From contig JAUZTG010000029.1 of the NCBI GenBank assembly GCA_030734395.1, positions 2,046,001 to 2,110,000 on the forward strand: 64,000 nt of DNA, read 5' to 3'. The position numbers and the translations under genes are program-made. Shown piece by piece: positions 34,370 to 44,129 of the stretch; within the stretch, counting starts at the first letter, position 1, and the number at the start of each line of letters is the position of its first letter. Below the pieces are notes generated by a model that ran no database searches, was not told the origin of the DNA, and worked only from the letters and a program-made list of their open reading frames with translations. Source of the stretch: Sarocladium kiliense (lineage: Eukaryota; Ascomycota; Sordariomycetes; Hypocreales; Sarocladiaceae).

Positions 34370-35407
34370 ATGAGCTCGAGATCATCCAGGACGTGTCAAA
34401 ACGATACGCCAATTTCGTCAAGATTTAGCATAAGATCAGTGTACGACCAGCCTACCGAAGATGATATCTCTCAAATGCCATGGAAGTACGTGGGTTATCG
34501 TCAATACAGCGAGTTTCTGTCGTCAGATGAGGATCTACTCATCGTGCGGCGCTTTGGTGTCTTGAATGCTAGGGTATTGCTTTCCTTACAGGATAGGGTT
34601 TCGGAACTCGAAGATGAGCTGGAGGATTTTGATGATAAACATAGTAGGAAAGGCCCCGAAGAGTACAATAATGGGTCATTCCGCATGGATTTCGAAGATC
34701 GAAAGGAAATACTTGGTGAGATCGCAACGGCTCTGAGCCAGTACAGTAAGACTCTCTTTGAGCAAAGGTTGACGAGAATGACCGACTGAAGATTCATACT
34801 TAAAGACTCGCTGTTGATCCAGCAATCAGCGCTGCGTCAACGTCCGTCGGCACCGCTACGCGACGTGAAAAACATCAAGAGCTGGCATGCGCATTACGAG
34901 AACAACGTTATTGCTAGGGAGGAGACGGACTATTTTCAACACCACGATGATCTCATCAGTATCGTAACAAAGGACAAGACTCCATTTCGACGCGTGATAG
35001 ACAGTTCACAATGGCTACGCACACTTCCCATCTGGAGACGAAGAGATGGACCAAACCCGCCTAAAGGAAGCGAGAACGTGGTATACTTTTCGGATAAACG
35101 AATGGATAGCTTCGTTTCGGGTGCCATTGCTCTCATCGGAATTACGATGCTCTTGACGCCCATCTGGATCCTCCAAGCTCTTGAGAAATTTTGGCCGAAA
35201 TTGGTCGTTATAAGCATCTTCATTCTTGTATTTCTCTTCAAAATGTCCTTCACCATGGTCGCTAAGCCTTTCGAGGCTTTGGGTGCGACTGCTGCGTGAG
35301 TCTCGATCTGGCCCTGACGCAAATGGATGACGAACACTCATAGCTAATCTGACAACAGGTACGCCGCAGTTCTTATGGTCTTCTTACAGATCGACGAGGC
35401 CGGGTAG
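34370..35407 (+). CDS. DUF6594-type membrane protein
   Basis: Three exons, join(34370..34745, 34806..35295, 35359..35407), 304 residues; phases 1, 2 and 0 close. The first exon has the family pattern RRFGVLNARVLLSLQDRVSELEDELED, a coiled coil that begins the DUF6594 domain, and later NSLLIQQSALRQRPS with a conserved-looking KNIKSWH. The C-terminus has two membrane helices (SGAIALIGITMLLTPIWIL and LVVISIFILVFLFKMSF) followed by a short last exon ending FLQIDEAG. DUF6594 proteins are abundant in filamentous ascomycetes, usually with this coiled-coil plus C-terminal hairpin layout, and have no known function. Without the last intron the frame would stop soon after the second helix. Confidence 0.75.
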
Positions 35408-35551
35408 TCCGAAATTGAACCACGCGATAAGGGGACAGCGAGACTGGCATACGCCTGATGAGAGAAACTCATAGTCGTCACATGTGCTCAAGTGTACAAG
35501 CAAGGTCATCATTGAAACATCATATACCGCTATACAAGACTGCCCAAAACC

Positions 35552-37383
35552 CTAATTGCCCTTGATGATATCCGAAGCCCTCTCGGCGACAGCGTACACT
35601 GTGGATTGGATGTTTCCACGAGGAATGAGTGGAATGATACTTGAGTCAACAATACGAAGTCCTTCTGTTCCGTAGACCTTTAGCTCGGGGTCGACAACAC
35701 CCTTCTTCCCCCTCGGCAGTAGTGCAGCGGTACCACAAGGGTGGAAGGTCGTAGTAGCAGTGTCGAGGATATACTTCTTTGCCTCCTCAAGATCAGCAAC
35801 TTTGTATGCATCGGGATGGTTCCTCTGACCATCCTTCTTGAAGAAGGGATCAAGAGCCTTCGCCTCCCGGAGCTTGTTGAAGCCCTGCACGTGGCGTGCC
35901 ATGATCTCCAGATCAGCAGGATGAGAGAAGTACGCGGGGTCAATGACCGGCGCGTCCTCGACATTTGAGGAGCCGATGTGGGTTGAACCGCGAGAGAATG
36001 GGTGTGCTTGTGAGCAGCCGAAGCTGGCGAAGTTGTTTGGCAGAAGCTGGGTGCCGACGAACTTCTTGGCGCCTTCGTGGAGGTTCGCCTGCGCGAGGAA
36101 CATGAACCAGACAGCTGAAGCGCCTGGGTTGGGCTCTTCGTAGATACCTCGAATGATATCGTAGAGCTCCTGATCCTCAGGCTTGGGTGGGTACTTGTCC
36201 AGCAGGGCGCCAGCATTCTCTGTGGGCATAAAAGCATTGGACTGAACACCACCGATCGTCAAAGGCCCAGCACGATGCTGGACATACAGCTCCTGAGCCA
36301 TCTTCAGAGCTTCAGGCTCCTGGCGCATCAGAGGATCTCCCGTCACGACTCCATCGACAACCGCGTAGCTGACACCGGTCATGAGGTGATCCTGCAGGTT
36401 CTCACCCACGCCGGGAAGATCGACAATAGTCTTAATGCCGTGCTTCTCGAGAATCTCCTTGTTTCCGAGCCCAGAGAGCTCAAGTAGCTTTGGTGTGTTA
36501 AAAGCACCAGCAGCAAGAAGAACCTCCTTGGTGGCCTTGAGCTCTTCGGTCTCCCCATCAATGGTAGCCAAGACACCAGTAGCTTTGGGAGTGCTAGAGG
36601 CCGACTTGTCGAAGAGGATCTTTTGAACGGTGGTGTTGAAGACGATTCGCAAGTTCGGCCGTTGCAGAGCAGGAACACCGTATGCAGTAGCAGCGTAGCT
36701 GCGAGTCTTGGTCGCAGGGTCAACCGATGCCAAGTTGCTGTAGCCACCAATTGACTCTCCGGAGAAGGGATCTGAGAATTCTTGTTAGCTACTATGCGCT
36801 TGTGCGATGCGACTCTTTACGTACCGGCATTGGTGAGCTTGTCCTCATCGCGGAAAGCATCCAGCCACGCCTTGTTGAGAGGGTTTTCCTTCATACCAGG
36901 GAAGCCAATCCGAAGAGGACCGGAATTGCCCTGGTATCGCTCATCGACCCAATCAATTCCTAAATGGTCGCGTGTCTCCTGATCTTCTGGGAGAACCAGT
37001 GTATATGACTTCTTGTAGTATGGTCCCAAGGTGTCGAAATCCCAGCCTGGGCTGCCCATCTTCGCCCAAGCATCGATGCCTCCTTTGCCAGGGGCAATGA
37101 ATGCCTGGCCATTGATGCCAGACGAGCCGCCAAAAAGCTTGCCCTGTGGCTCGCGGATCCGACGGCCATTCATTGCTTGTTGTGGTACGGACTGATACTG
37201 CCAGTCGGCTTCTGAGCCTTGGAGGGTGGTCCATAGACCAGGAGTGGCCACACGGGGATCAGCAGTCATGTCAGTGCCTGCCTCAAGGACGAGAACCTGG
37301 ACATCAGGATTCTCGGTCAGGCGATTGGCGAGAACAAGGCCAGCGGTTCCGCCGCCGACGATGATGTAGTCCGGCGTGGCCAT
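35552..37383 (-). CDS. GMC-family FAD oxidoreductase
   Basis: Two exons on the complement, join(35552..36771, 36825..37383), 592 residues. The intron is 53 bp. The N-terminus is the FAD Rossmann fold (YIIVGGGTAGLVLANRL, VLVLEAG). Both GMC signatures follow: GKLFGGSSGINGQ near 85-97 and GAFNTPKLLELSGLG near 290. The C-terminal catalytic region has TFHPCGTAALLP with the active-site His and GNIQSTVYAVAERASD at the end. The family oxidises alcohols, sugars or choline with FAD, passing electrons to oxygen or another acceptor; the substrate cannot be assigned. There is no signal peptide, so it is probably intracellular, unlike secreted aryl-alcohol or glucose oxidases. It is next to the UbiA/P450/NRPS-like locus and could be a tailoring enzyme for it, which is inference. 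Confidence 0.9.
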
Positions 37384-38638
37384 GGTGAAGATGTGCGAAA
37401 GGACTTTGGGAACAACTGAACAGTAAATTTGGCACTCCAGAGCGCGTTGAAGGGAAGCTGTCTTGAGATGGGTCTATCGAAGAATCGCAGATAGCGTCTT
37501 ATCGTCGTATATATGACTGGTTGGGGTTATGTGCACTATATGACGATGATGGCTTTCAGGGACGGGAAAGACAAGGATGCGAGCCGAAGGCATCAGGTTC
37601 TTGCTTGACAGTTGCATCAACCAGCCTGCATCAATTGGACGGTAGGAGGCACCTTGCAATTGTGATGTCAGACCATCCTGTGTCCAGCCGGAACTGTATC
37701 TTGAGCCATGAACACAACCAACATGTCGTTGGTCCGAAGCCGACTGCGCCCGCGATGTTCGTCGCACCAACTGCGCTGATGTCATAGCGTCAATTACGAA
37801 CCGCGGAGAAAATATGGGAGGCTTGTAAGCCCCGCTGCAACGATCTGCGATATCCGAAGGATCTATGGGCGTACTGGAACCATATGATGCCTCACAAGGC
37901 AGACCCCGCTTGGGCGTGGCTAGATGAAAATTAAGTAATGACCAAACAGCTAACGGATACAATGATGCTATGAGTCTCTCCTGCTTCCAGCTTGCTAGCA
38001 CTCAGCCTGAGGGGAGGCTTCAGCATCCTACCCAAGCTAAGGTGCGGATCTGCACAGCTGCGGCTGTGCGGCGTAGGAGCATATAGAAGCGTTTTGGGGG
38101 CCATCAGGAAGCGAATCCAGGCTGCACAGGCTAACCCGGCTTGACGTTGCATTCACCATCCATTTGCGCTTTTTCGACACGCCCTGGCTTTGGTGGCTCG
38201 ACTGATTTAGCTGCAACATCATCCGCCGAGCGACGGAAGACACACGAACCAGGATGCCAGTGGGCCACCACAGTGCCTCGCACGGTCGAACTGATTGTCT
38301 GCCTTCACGAGGTCATGTCAGGCTACTTGGTTGGTCGCAGGGGAGTCGTAGGGATCCCTTGACAGAGCAGAAGGGCCTGAAACTCTGGGACCTCGGTATG
38401 ACGAACCGGGTGTGCTGTTGAGATAAGCTATGTGGCTTGCTCGCCTATGCAAGACTCTACTTAGCCCAGGGCTTGAAGGTCCCAGCGGATGACGGAGGAG
38501 GCCGTTGGTGATGACTATGAATGTATTCAAATAACGCTAACGTAACAAAAGTACTGTACTGGACACGCTAAAATTGACGAAAGAAGGGTATATCTCATGA
38601 CATGATTCGGAAATAAACAAACGCCGAGGTGACAGTCT
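37384..38638. other. Intergenic between GMC and UbiA genes
   Basis: This 1.25-kb stretch lies between two minus-strand genes and holds the GMC promoter. It has an ATATAT run at about 37507-37514, some 125 bp before the GMC start, a possible TATA box. Two CAACCAG words are present, on the plus strand near 37619 and on the minus strand near 37519. No convincing gene. Confidence 0.45.
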
Positions 38639-39667
38639 TCATGAATGCCCAAGTGCCAATCGCAGCAGCGGCAGCAGGTAGTTCACGACCAGAAACAGAT
38701 TCCAAAGCTTGAAGGTCTTTCTATCGTCCGAAACACTCCGTAGGAGGAGAGATCGTGCAGAAATGAGTCCGCCTAAGCCCACCATCAACGCAAAGCCAAT
38801 CAGCGGTGCGCCAACATAGGCAGGACAGACCAAGGACCAAATGGTCATGAAGAAGGCAATAGACCAGCGTCCCAGAGAGTCGCCGACAACGAGAGGTACG
38901 GTCTTACGATCTCGTAAAGAATCGCCTTCTTGATCATACATGTCCTGCGTTTGAACAGTGGTGAAGACGATACCTGCGATGATGGCTTGCCAGACGAGGA
39001 GTGACGTGGACGGGGACTGGATGCCTCGGCCGCCAAGTGCGACCTCCAATGCACCAGTAGTAAAGCGATTGAAGCCAGCTGCGTTGATCAGATTTCGGAC
39101 AATGAAGCTGCTGTCCGCTCCTTGGAGGTTGTTGTACCAGAAGCCCAGCGCTACCAAGGACAGGCACTGCTCAGTCCCACCAACGCGGAGACTGGTGATG
39201 ATGGCCAGTGGATAAAGAACAAGCATCAGATTTCGTGCTTGCTCTGGTCTCATCCGCTTAGATGGCAATGTTCGCCAAGGTTTGTTGACCGCATCTTCGT
39301 CAATTGAGTCTGGATGCCTCTGGTTGTCGATGTTGAATGGTAGGAGATTGATCCACAGCCAGAAAAGAACCAATGGTGTTCGACGAAGGAAGTCAGCCGT
39401 ATCGGCCTCTCTCATGCCAAAGACTGATAATGCTGGCGATGTGAACAGCGCAAAGAGCAGACTTGGCGCTATGATAGTCTTGATGTCGCTGACCGTGAAG
39501 AGCCAGATGGAATACGCATGGTACCGAGCCACTTCCAACAGCTGCTTCAGATCGAGCTCCCGATGCTGTGGGAATCGATCTTTGGGCCATCGTCGATTCG
39601 ATAGATAGGTGACCGCAGAGACGGCCCCTTGCGGGATCGTAAGAGTTTCTTGTTGAGTGAACGACAT
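38639..39667 (-). CDS. UbiA-superfamily membrane prenyltransferase or terpene cyclase
   Basis: Single exon, 342 residues, about eight membrane helices. The superfamily is identified by two Asp-rich loops. The second is regular (D245-x3-D249-x3-D253, then RKTVP). The first is NQRHPDSIDEDAVNKPWR at 115-132: the NKPWR end is normal, but counting back from it the usual N-x3-D-x3-D positions are Arg, Ser and Asp, with other Asn and Asp residues displaced. UbiA proteins bind polyprenyl diphosphate with Mg2+ and either prenylate an aromatic acceptor (as in ascochlorin-type meroterpenoid pathways) or, as known for fumagillin Fma-TC and EriG, cyclise it. Which applies here is open. It is divergent from the P450 gene across 2 kb and shares a promoter word with it. 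Length fits the family; no signs of decay. Confidence 0.85.
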   Translation of the reverse strand: MSFTQQETLTIPQGAVSAVTYLSNRRWPKDRFPQHRELDLKQLLEVARYHAYSIWLFTVSDIKTIIAPSLLFALFTSPALSVFGMREADTADFLRRTPLVLFWLWINLLPFNIDNQRHPDSIDEDAVNKPWRTLPSKRMRPEQARNLMLVLYPLAIITSLRVGGTEQCLSLVALGFWYNNLQGADSSFIVRNLINAAGFNRFTTGALEVALGGRGIQSPSTSLLVWQAIIAGIVFTTVQTQDMYDQEGDSLRDRKTVPLVVGDSLGRWSIAFFMTIWSLVCPAYVGAPLIGFALMVGLGGLISARSLLLRSVSDDRKTFKLWNLFLVVNYLLPLLRLALGHS

Positions 39668-39934
39668 GATGCGTTGTAGTAATACAAAATTTCAGGATAG
39701 TAATACCTGCTGATCAGACAGAATCCTGACAAGTGTGTCCGACAAACTTCTGTCAAGTCGAGATGTCATGCGTCTTTTAGTATTAAATCGCCCTCGCTCG
39801 CACCAGCGGAGACACAGATGATCTTCAACATTATTCACCCGTTGTTGTTGAAGCTTCCATCATTCTTGCGCTGCCCATACCGAATCGGTTAGATTTGCGC
39901 CACCATCGGGAGGAGAGACCCTGTGTGCAGGTGG

Positions 39935-39943
39935 CAACCAGAC
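39935..39943 (+). promoter_or_regulatory. CAACCAG-type element, UbiA promoter
   Basis: The word CAACCAGAC, 268 bp upstream of the UbiA start codon, matches nine bases of the element in front of the P450. It is flanked by GACCC words. A binding site for a shared regulator is inferred. Confidence 0.35.
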
Positions 39944-41406
39944 CCTTGGGGACCTCAGCATGTCTCATTCGAGTGGGCTATTCGAAGAACCTGTATGGGC
40001 TTCCTCCTAACCATGATTGGGCTGACGTACCGACCCATTGCCGGTATAACCCAAGGACTTGCCGCCACTCAACCTTGCGAACTGGGCACATCCAGCCGGT
40101 GATCACACAACCCTAATTGCCGAAGCATGAGGATGCCCTCTTTGTACTGGTGGAGTATCACGGATTCTCCATTCAATGCGTATGGATGCTTTGTTCCTCA
40201 GAAGAGAAGCTCCATTCTTTTCGCCGAGTTGAACACTTCTCAGTGGTCTGCAACGTAGGTCACGCCACGTCAGCAATGGACGGTCCTCAGAATCCCCGCC
40301 TTGGTGGTAACTGCTCAGCACACTTCCCAACACGTTCTTACAGGCCAAGCGACGCAAAGAACCACTATCGTGGAAAGACGGGAAGATGGCTCGGATGAAC
40401 AGTCACAGGGATTGCCTCATGCCACCCTTGGGAGACCACAGTTCTAAGCCGACAGAGGCTCGGTCGATGATGACGAGCCATCAGGCCTTCCAGATGTCAT
40501 AATCGCCCCTCATTGCAAATACCGGTTCAAAAACATAGTCTCTAGTCGAGGCTAAGAAGGGAGCATGTCCTTCTGATACCTCGGTGTTGATCGAAGGATT
40601 CGACGCTTCACGCCAAGTGGCCCTTCTTCTCTTAGGATCCATTCCAACATCTACTAAAGTCCTCAGAATACGACTTTATGAACAGGAACAGCATATTGGG
40701 CGATTTATTTTGAGTGAAGTTGTTTGGATCGCCCGGTTCTCACTGGATCGGCTCCCGTTGTTGGCTTGGTTCTGTGGCACTGACGACCATGGCAATTCTT
40801 GTGTAGCAACGAGAGCCCTCATCCTTTGGTGAGGCTGTACAACTAACAACAACAAGATAAGAGAGTCGCCCACAATCGACGTACCAGTCAACGTCATCCA
40901 CTTGGTGAGGATGGCCATGTTCAAGGATCTACTGGCTGCCCCCAGACCACACCCTGAATCCCTCCCCCACCCTGCGCAACGTCTCGCAAGACAAGCCTTC
41001 GCACTGGTGGGGTCATATGCTACTTCAAGCTCGCCAAGCTATTAATTGTGCACTTGCGAATATGTGCCGAACCCAAGTTCCGTTCCGTTTCGTTTCGTGC
41101 CTCGTCACCGTTTTCCCTTACCGTTCATCTCTCTCAACACACACCCCCTCCGAATCCTCCGCCCCGCTACGGACAAGGGCCGGCGTGGAGCTCCGCGCAG
41201 CCAGTGAAGGTGGGGGGCCCAGCACACACTGTATCCCAAAGCGGCAATTGAGACTAACACCCTCGTTTGCTGGTTCTGGGGTCGTCTTACTTCCTCGAGA
41301 AGTAGGTCCAGTCAGGCTATATCTTGGGACCCAGACTTTTGGCATCGAGCATGGTGTGAGAGAATGACGAGCTACGTCAGAGTGCAGCACTGGGATCCAG
41401 GGTCCG

Positions 41407-41418
41407 GGGTCCAACCAG
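41407..41418 (+). promoter_or_regulatory. GGGTCCAACCAG element, P450 promoter
   Basis: The 12-mer GGGTCCAACCAG ends 297 bp before the P450 start codon and is identical to the one in front of the NRPS-like gene. Neighbouring GGGTCC (about 41399) and GGACCC (about 41459) copies make a small cluster. Regulatory role is inferred from the repeat across promoters. Confidence 0.4.
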
Positions 41419-41714
41419 ACAACGAACGCACAGGGAGGCCGATGGTGAACTGGAGCTGGACCCTGACAACGATCCCTTGACCCTGACGCTATGGATACAT
41501 CACCAGTCAGGCGGAGCTCCAGATGAGCTCAAGGCCCTTGAAGCTTGGGCTCCTGGGCAAGGATCGTCATGACTTAGGAGTATTGGCCCGGATCGGTAGT
41601 CGGTAGAGCCTGCAGCCGCCTCAAAAGCACTTTAACGCCGGAATCTGTGCAGTGCTCGGTCGTAATGCGTTTCAATGCCATCACAATCTCGTGAACCTCG
41701 TCCGAACACTCAAT

Positions 41715-43738
41715 ATGGCGTCCATGAATGCGCAAGTTCCTCTCTCTGCTCTTAATCGCACTGTTGTGCGCGAGTCTGGTGCCATCAAGGAGGCTTTTGC
41801 GGCTGACCCGGTTGCGGGACGCCTGGTTGGTGCCGCCGCCGCTGCATTTGCCATACATCACCTCGTCTTTCGGAAAGGCGAATGGCATTTGCAGGCACCG
41901 AATATCGTGATAGCCTACTTGGTCTCTTTTCCCACCCTCTTCGTGTTGGAGTTGACGTCGGGCGCAAGGAACATCCTGAGCAGCGTCTACAACACGTCCA
42001 TTTCGTTAGGATGCTTCACCGTATCCATATTAGCCAGCATGGCTATCTATCGTTTGTTCTTTCACCGCCTGTCGAGTTTTCCTGGCCCAAAAGGCGCCGC
42101 GGTCTCCAAGCTCTGGCACTCAGCCATGTGTCTCAATGGCAAGAACTACCAAGTACTAGAAGACCTGCGCAAGACTTATGGCGACGTTGTTCGCACAGGT
42201 AAGCTCCCGAGTCGACACATTCACATTACACCTCCTGATTATTTCACCAGGTCCAAGTGAGGTAACAGTCTTCGATCCTGAAGTACTTGTGAAGCTGGAT
42301 GGTCCCGGAAGCAAGACCCAAAAGTCTCTATGGTACGACTTCCTGATGCCCGATGTGGGAGTTACCACGATTCGCGACCGACCGTTCCATGACCAACGCC
42401 GCAAAATATGGACCCAGGCATTCTCCTCCAAAAGTACGTATAGCTCGAGACTCGTGGAGAATCTGCCACTAACAATCACCAAGCAATGCCTGTGTACGAA
42501 TTCCAGATGGCTGAACACGCGCAAAAGCTCGAAAAGTTGATACGAAACTCGGCAGAGGCAGAGAAACCGGTCTCTTTCTCATCTTTGGCGTACTGGTTCT
42601 CCTTTGATGTGATGGGCATGTTTGCCCTCTCCGAGTCGTTTGACATGATCCACGATGAGCAGTGGCATTATGCCGTCACGAATTTACGCCGGGCAATGTC
42701 CATCCTAGGCCCTCTGTCTCCTGTTCCCTGGCTTGCGCAGATAGGCTTTAGGTTCCTTAAGGGTTACTGGGTGGTCAAGGACTGGCACTCGATGACCGGT
42801 TGGTGCAGAGAGCGGATGCAGCGTCGCATTCAGGTATGTATCTTCGATGTAGCCATGCTATGCGAAATTCTGAACGATTCCAGATCAATGATGAAGGCAC
42901 AAACGTTGCATCTTATCTCATTGCCGATGCCGTGAAGCACGACTCGGTCGACGAAGACAAGCACCTTCTGGCTGGCGAGGCAATCGTCGCGATTGTTGCG
43001 GGAAGGTAAGCTCACTTCACTTCTTATAGTTCGTTCAGTACGCTCACTATACCAGCGACACGGTCGCCCCAACACTTGTCTTCCTCTTCTATGAGCTTGC
43101 CCGCAATCCCTCTCAAGCCGAGAAACTGCTTGAAGAGCTGGAGGATGTCGACTTGGAAGATCGCAAAGCACTCGAGGAACTCCCGCATCTCAATGCATTG
43201 ATCAATGAAACCATGCGACTACACCCTGCCGTACCTACTGGCGGCTATCGAGACACTCCTCCAGAGGGAATGACGATTGCTGGGCGGTACGTCCCTGGCA
43301 ATACGACGGTTGTTGCACCGCGGTACTCGATTTTCCGATGTGAGTTGACAAGGCATACGACCGCGATCCGAGGATGTCATTGCTCACATGAACCACAGCT
43401 GAGAAATGCTATGAGCGACCCAACGAATTCATTCCTGAGCGCTGGTACAGCCAGCCTGAGCTTGTCAAAAACAAGCGCTCGTTCCTACCATTTGCCCAAG
43501 GTGCACAGAATCCTCGTTACTCTCAAGGACTCCGCTAACAGCTCCCATAGGTCGCTACACTTGTCTCGGGAAGAACCTTGCATTGTCTGAGTTGCGCACT
43601 GTCACTTCATTGCTGGTGAGCAAGTATCATATTGGCTTTGTCCCAGGCGACAAGGGACTCTCAGTGGAGCAAGACCTCCGTGACCAGTTCACTGCGGCAC
43701 CTGGCGATCTGAACCTCGTCTTCACCCCACGGGAATGA
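41715..43738 (+). CDS. Cytochrome P450 monooxygenase
   Basis: Seven exons, join(41715..42198, 42251..42433, 42484..42833, 42884..43005, 43056..43339, 43399..43500, 43551..43738), 570 residues; six introns of 50-59 bp, all phases closing. The long N-terminus has two or three membrane helices and an HHLVFRKGEWH motif seen in a group of fungal secondary-metabolism P450s, then a Pro-rich hinge (SSFPGPKG). The I-helix AGSDT is at 378-382, ExxR is ETMR at 431-434, the PERW motif follows, and the heme loop is FAQGRYTCLG with Cys513 as iron ligand. The usual loop Arg is Tyr here, a variant known in this fungal group. It should hydroxylate or oxidise a lipophilic intermediate at the ER, most simply the UbiA product. 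Intron 6 splits the heme-loop Gly codon. Confidence 0.93.
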
Positions 43739-44129
43739 GGATTCTTTTGGAGATAATAGTTTTAGTTTAAGCAAGCGACTTTTTGGTGCTTTTACTGTAA
43801 TATACATACTAGATCATTAATTGTTTCACACACGTAGAAATAGTTCTCATCAGATTGACTCGGGTTTATCTGATCCGATGCCACTGGTCTCTTCCGACAT
43901 GCAATAACCCTTATTCACATATTGTACGTCTGATGTTATTCAAATCGTGAAGCAAGCTCTCGTCAGGTGCAAAATATGTCCCAATGTGGACAGGATGACG
44001 ATGTATAGTAAACAGATGGGTAAAACTGTGCCGCAGAAGGGGACTCAAATTGGACTTGCCCGCTCGCTAATACCTTACAAATCTAAGGACAAGCAGAAAA
44101 GAAAAGAAACAGAGTCAACAGAAGTGCCA
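43739..44129. other. Intergenic, convergent 3' flanks
   Basis: 391 bp of AT-rich 3' flank between the convergent P450 and NRPS-like genes. A small plus-strand frame at 43947-44165 is Lys-rich and overlaps the NRPS-like 3' end; it is not a credible gene. Confidence 0.5.

Larger units (their letters stand above)
39668..41714. other. Divergent promoter region of UbiA and P450 genes
   Basis: Two kilobases without a supported gene between divergent starts. It holds CAACCAG-type words near each gene (listed separately), and several GGGTCC or GGACCC words at 41395-41470 on the P450 side. The middle shows only short frames with no domains. It could include a decayed gene, but I see no remnant I can name. 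Confidence 0.5.
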
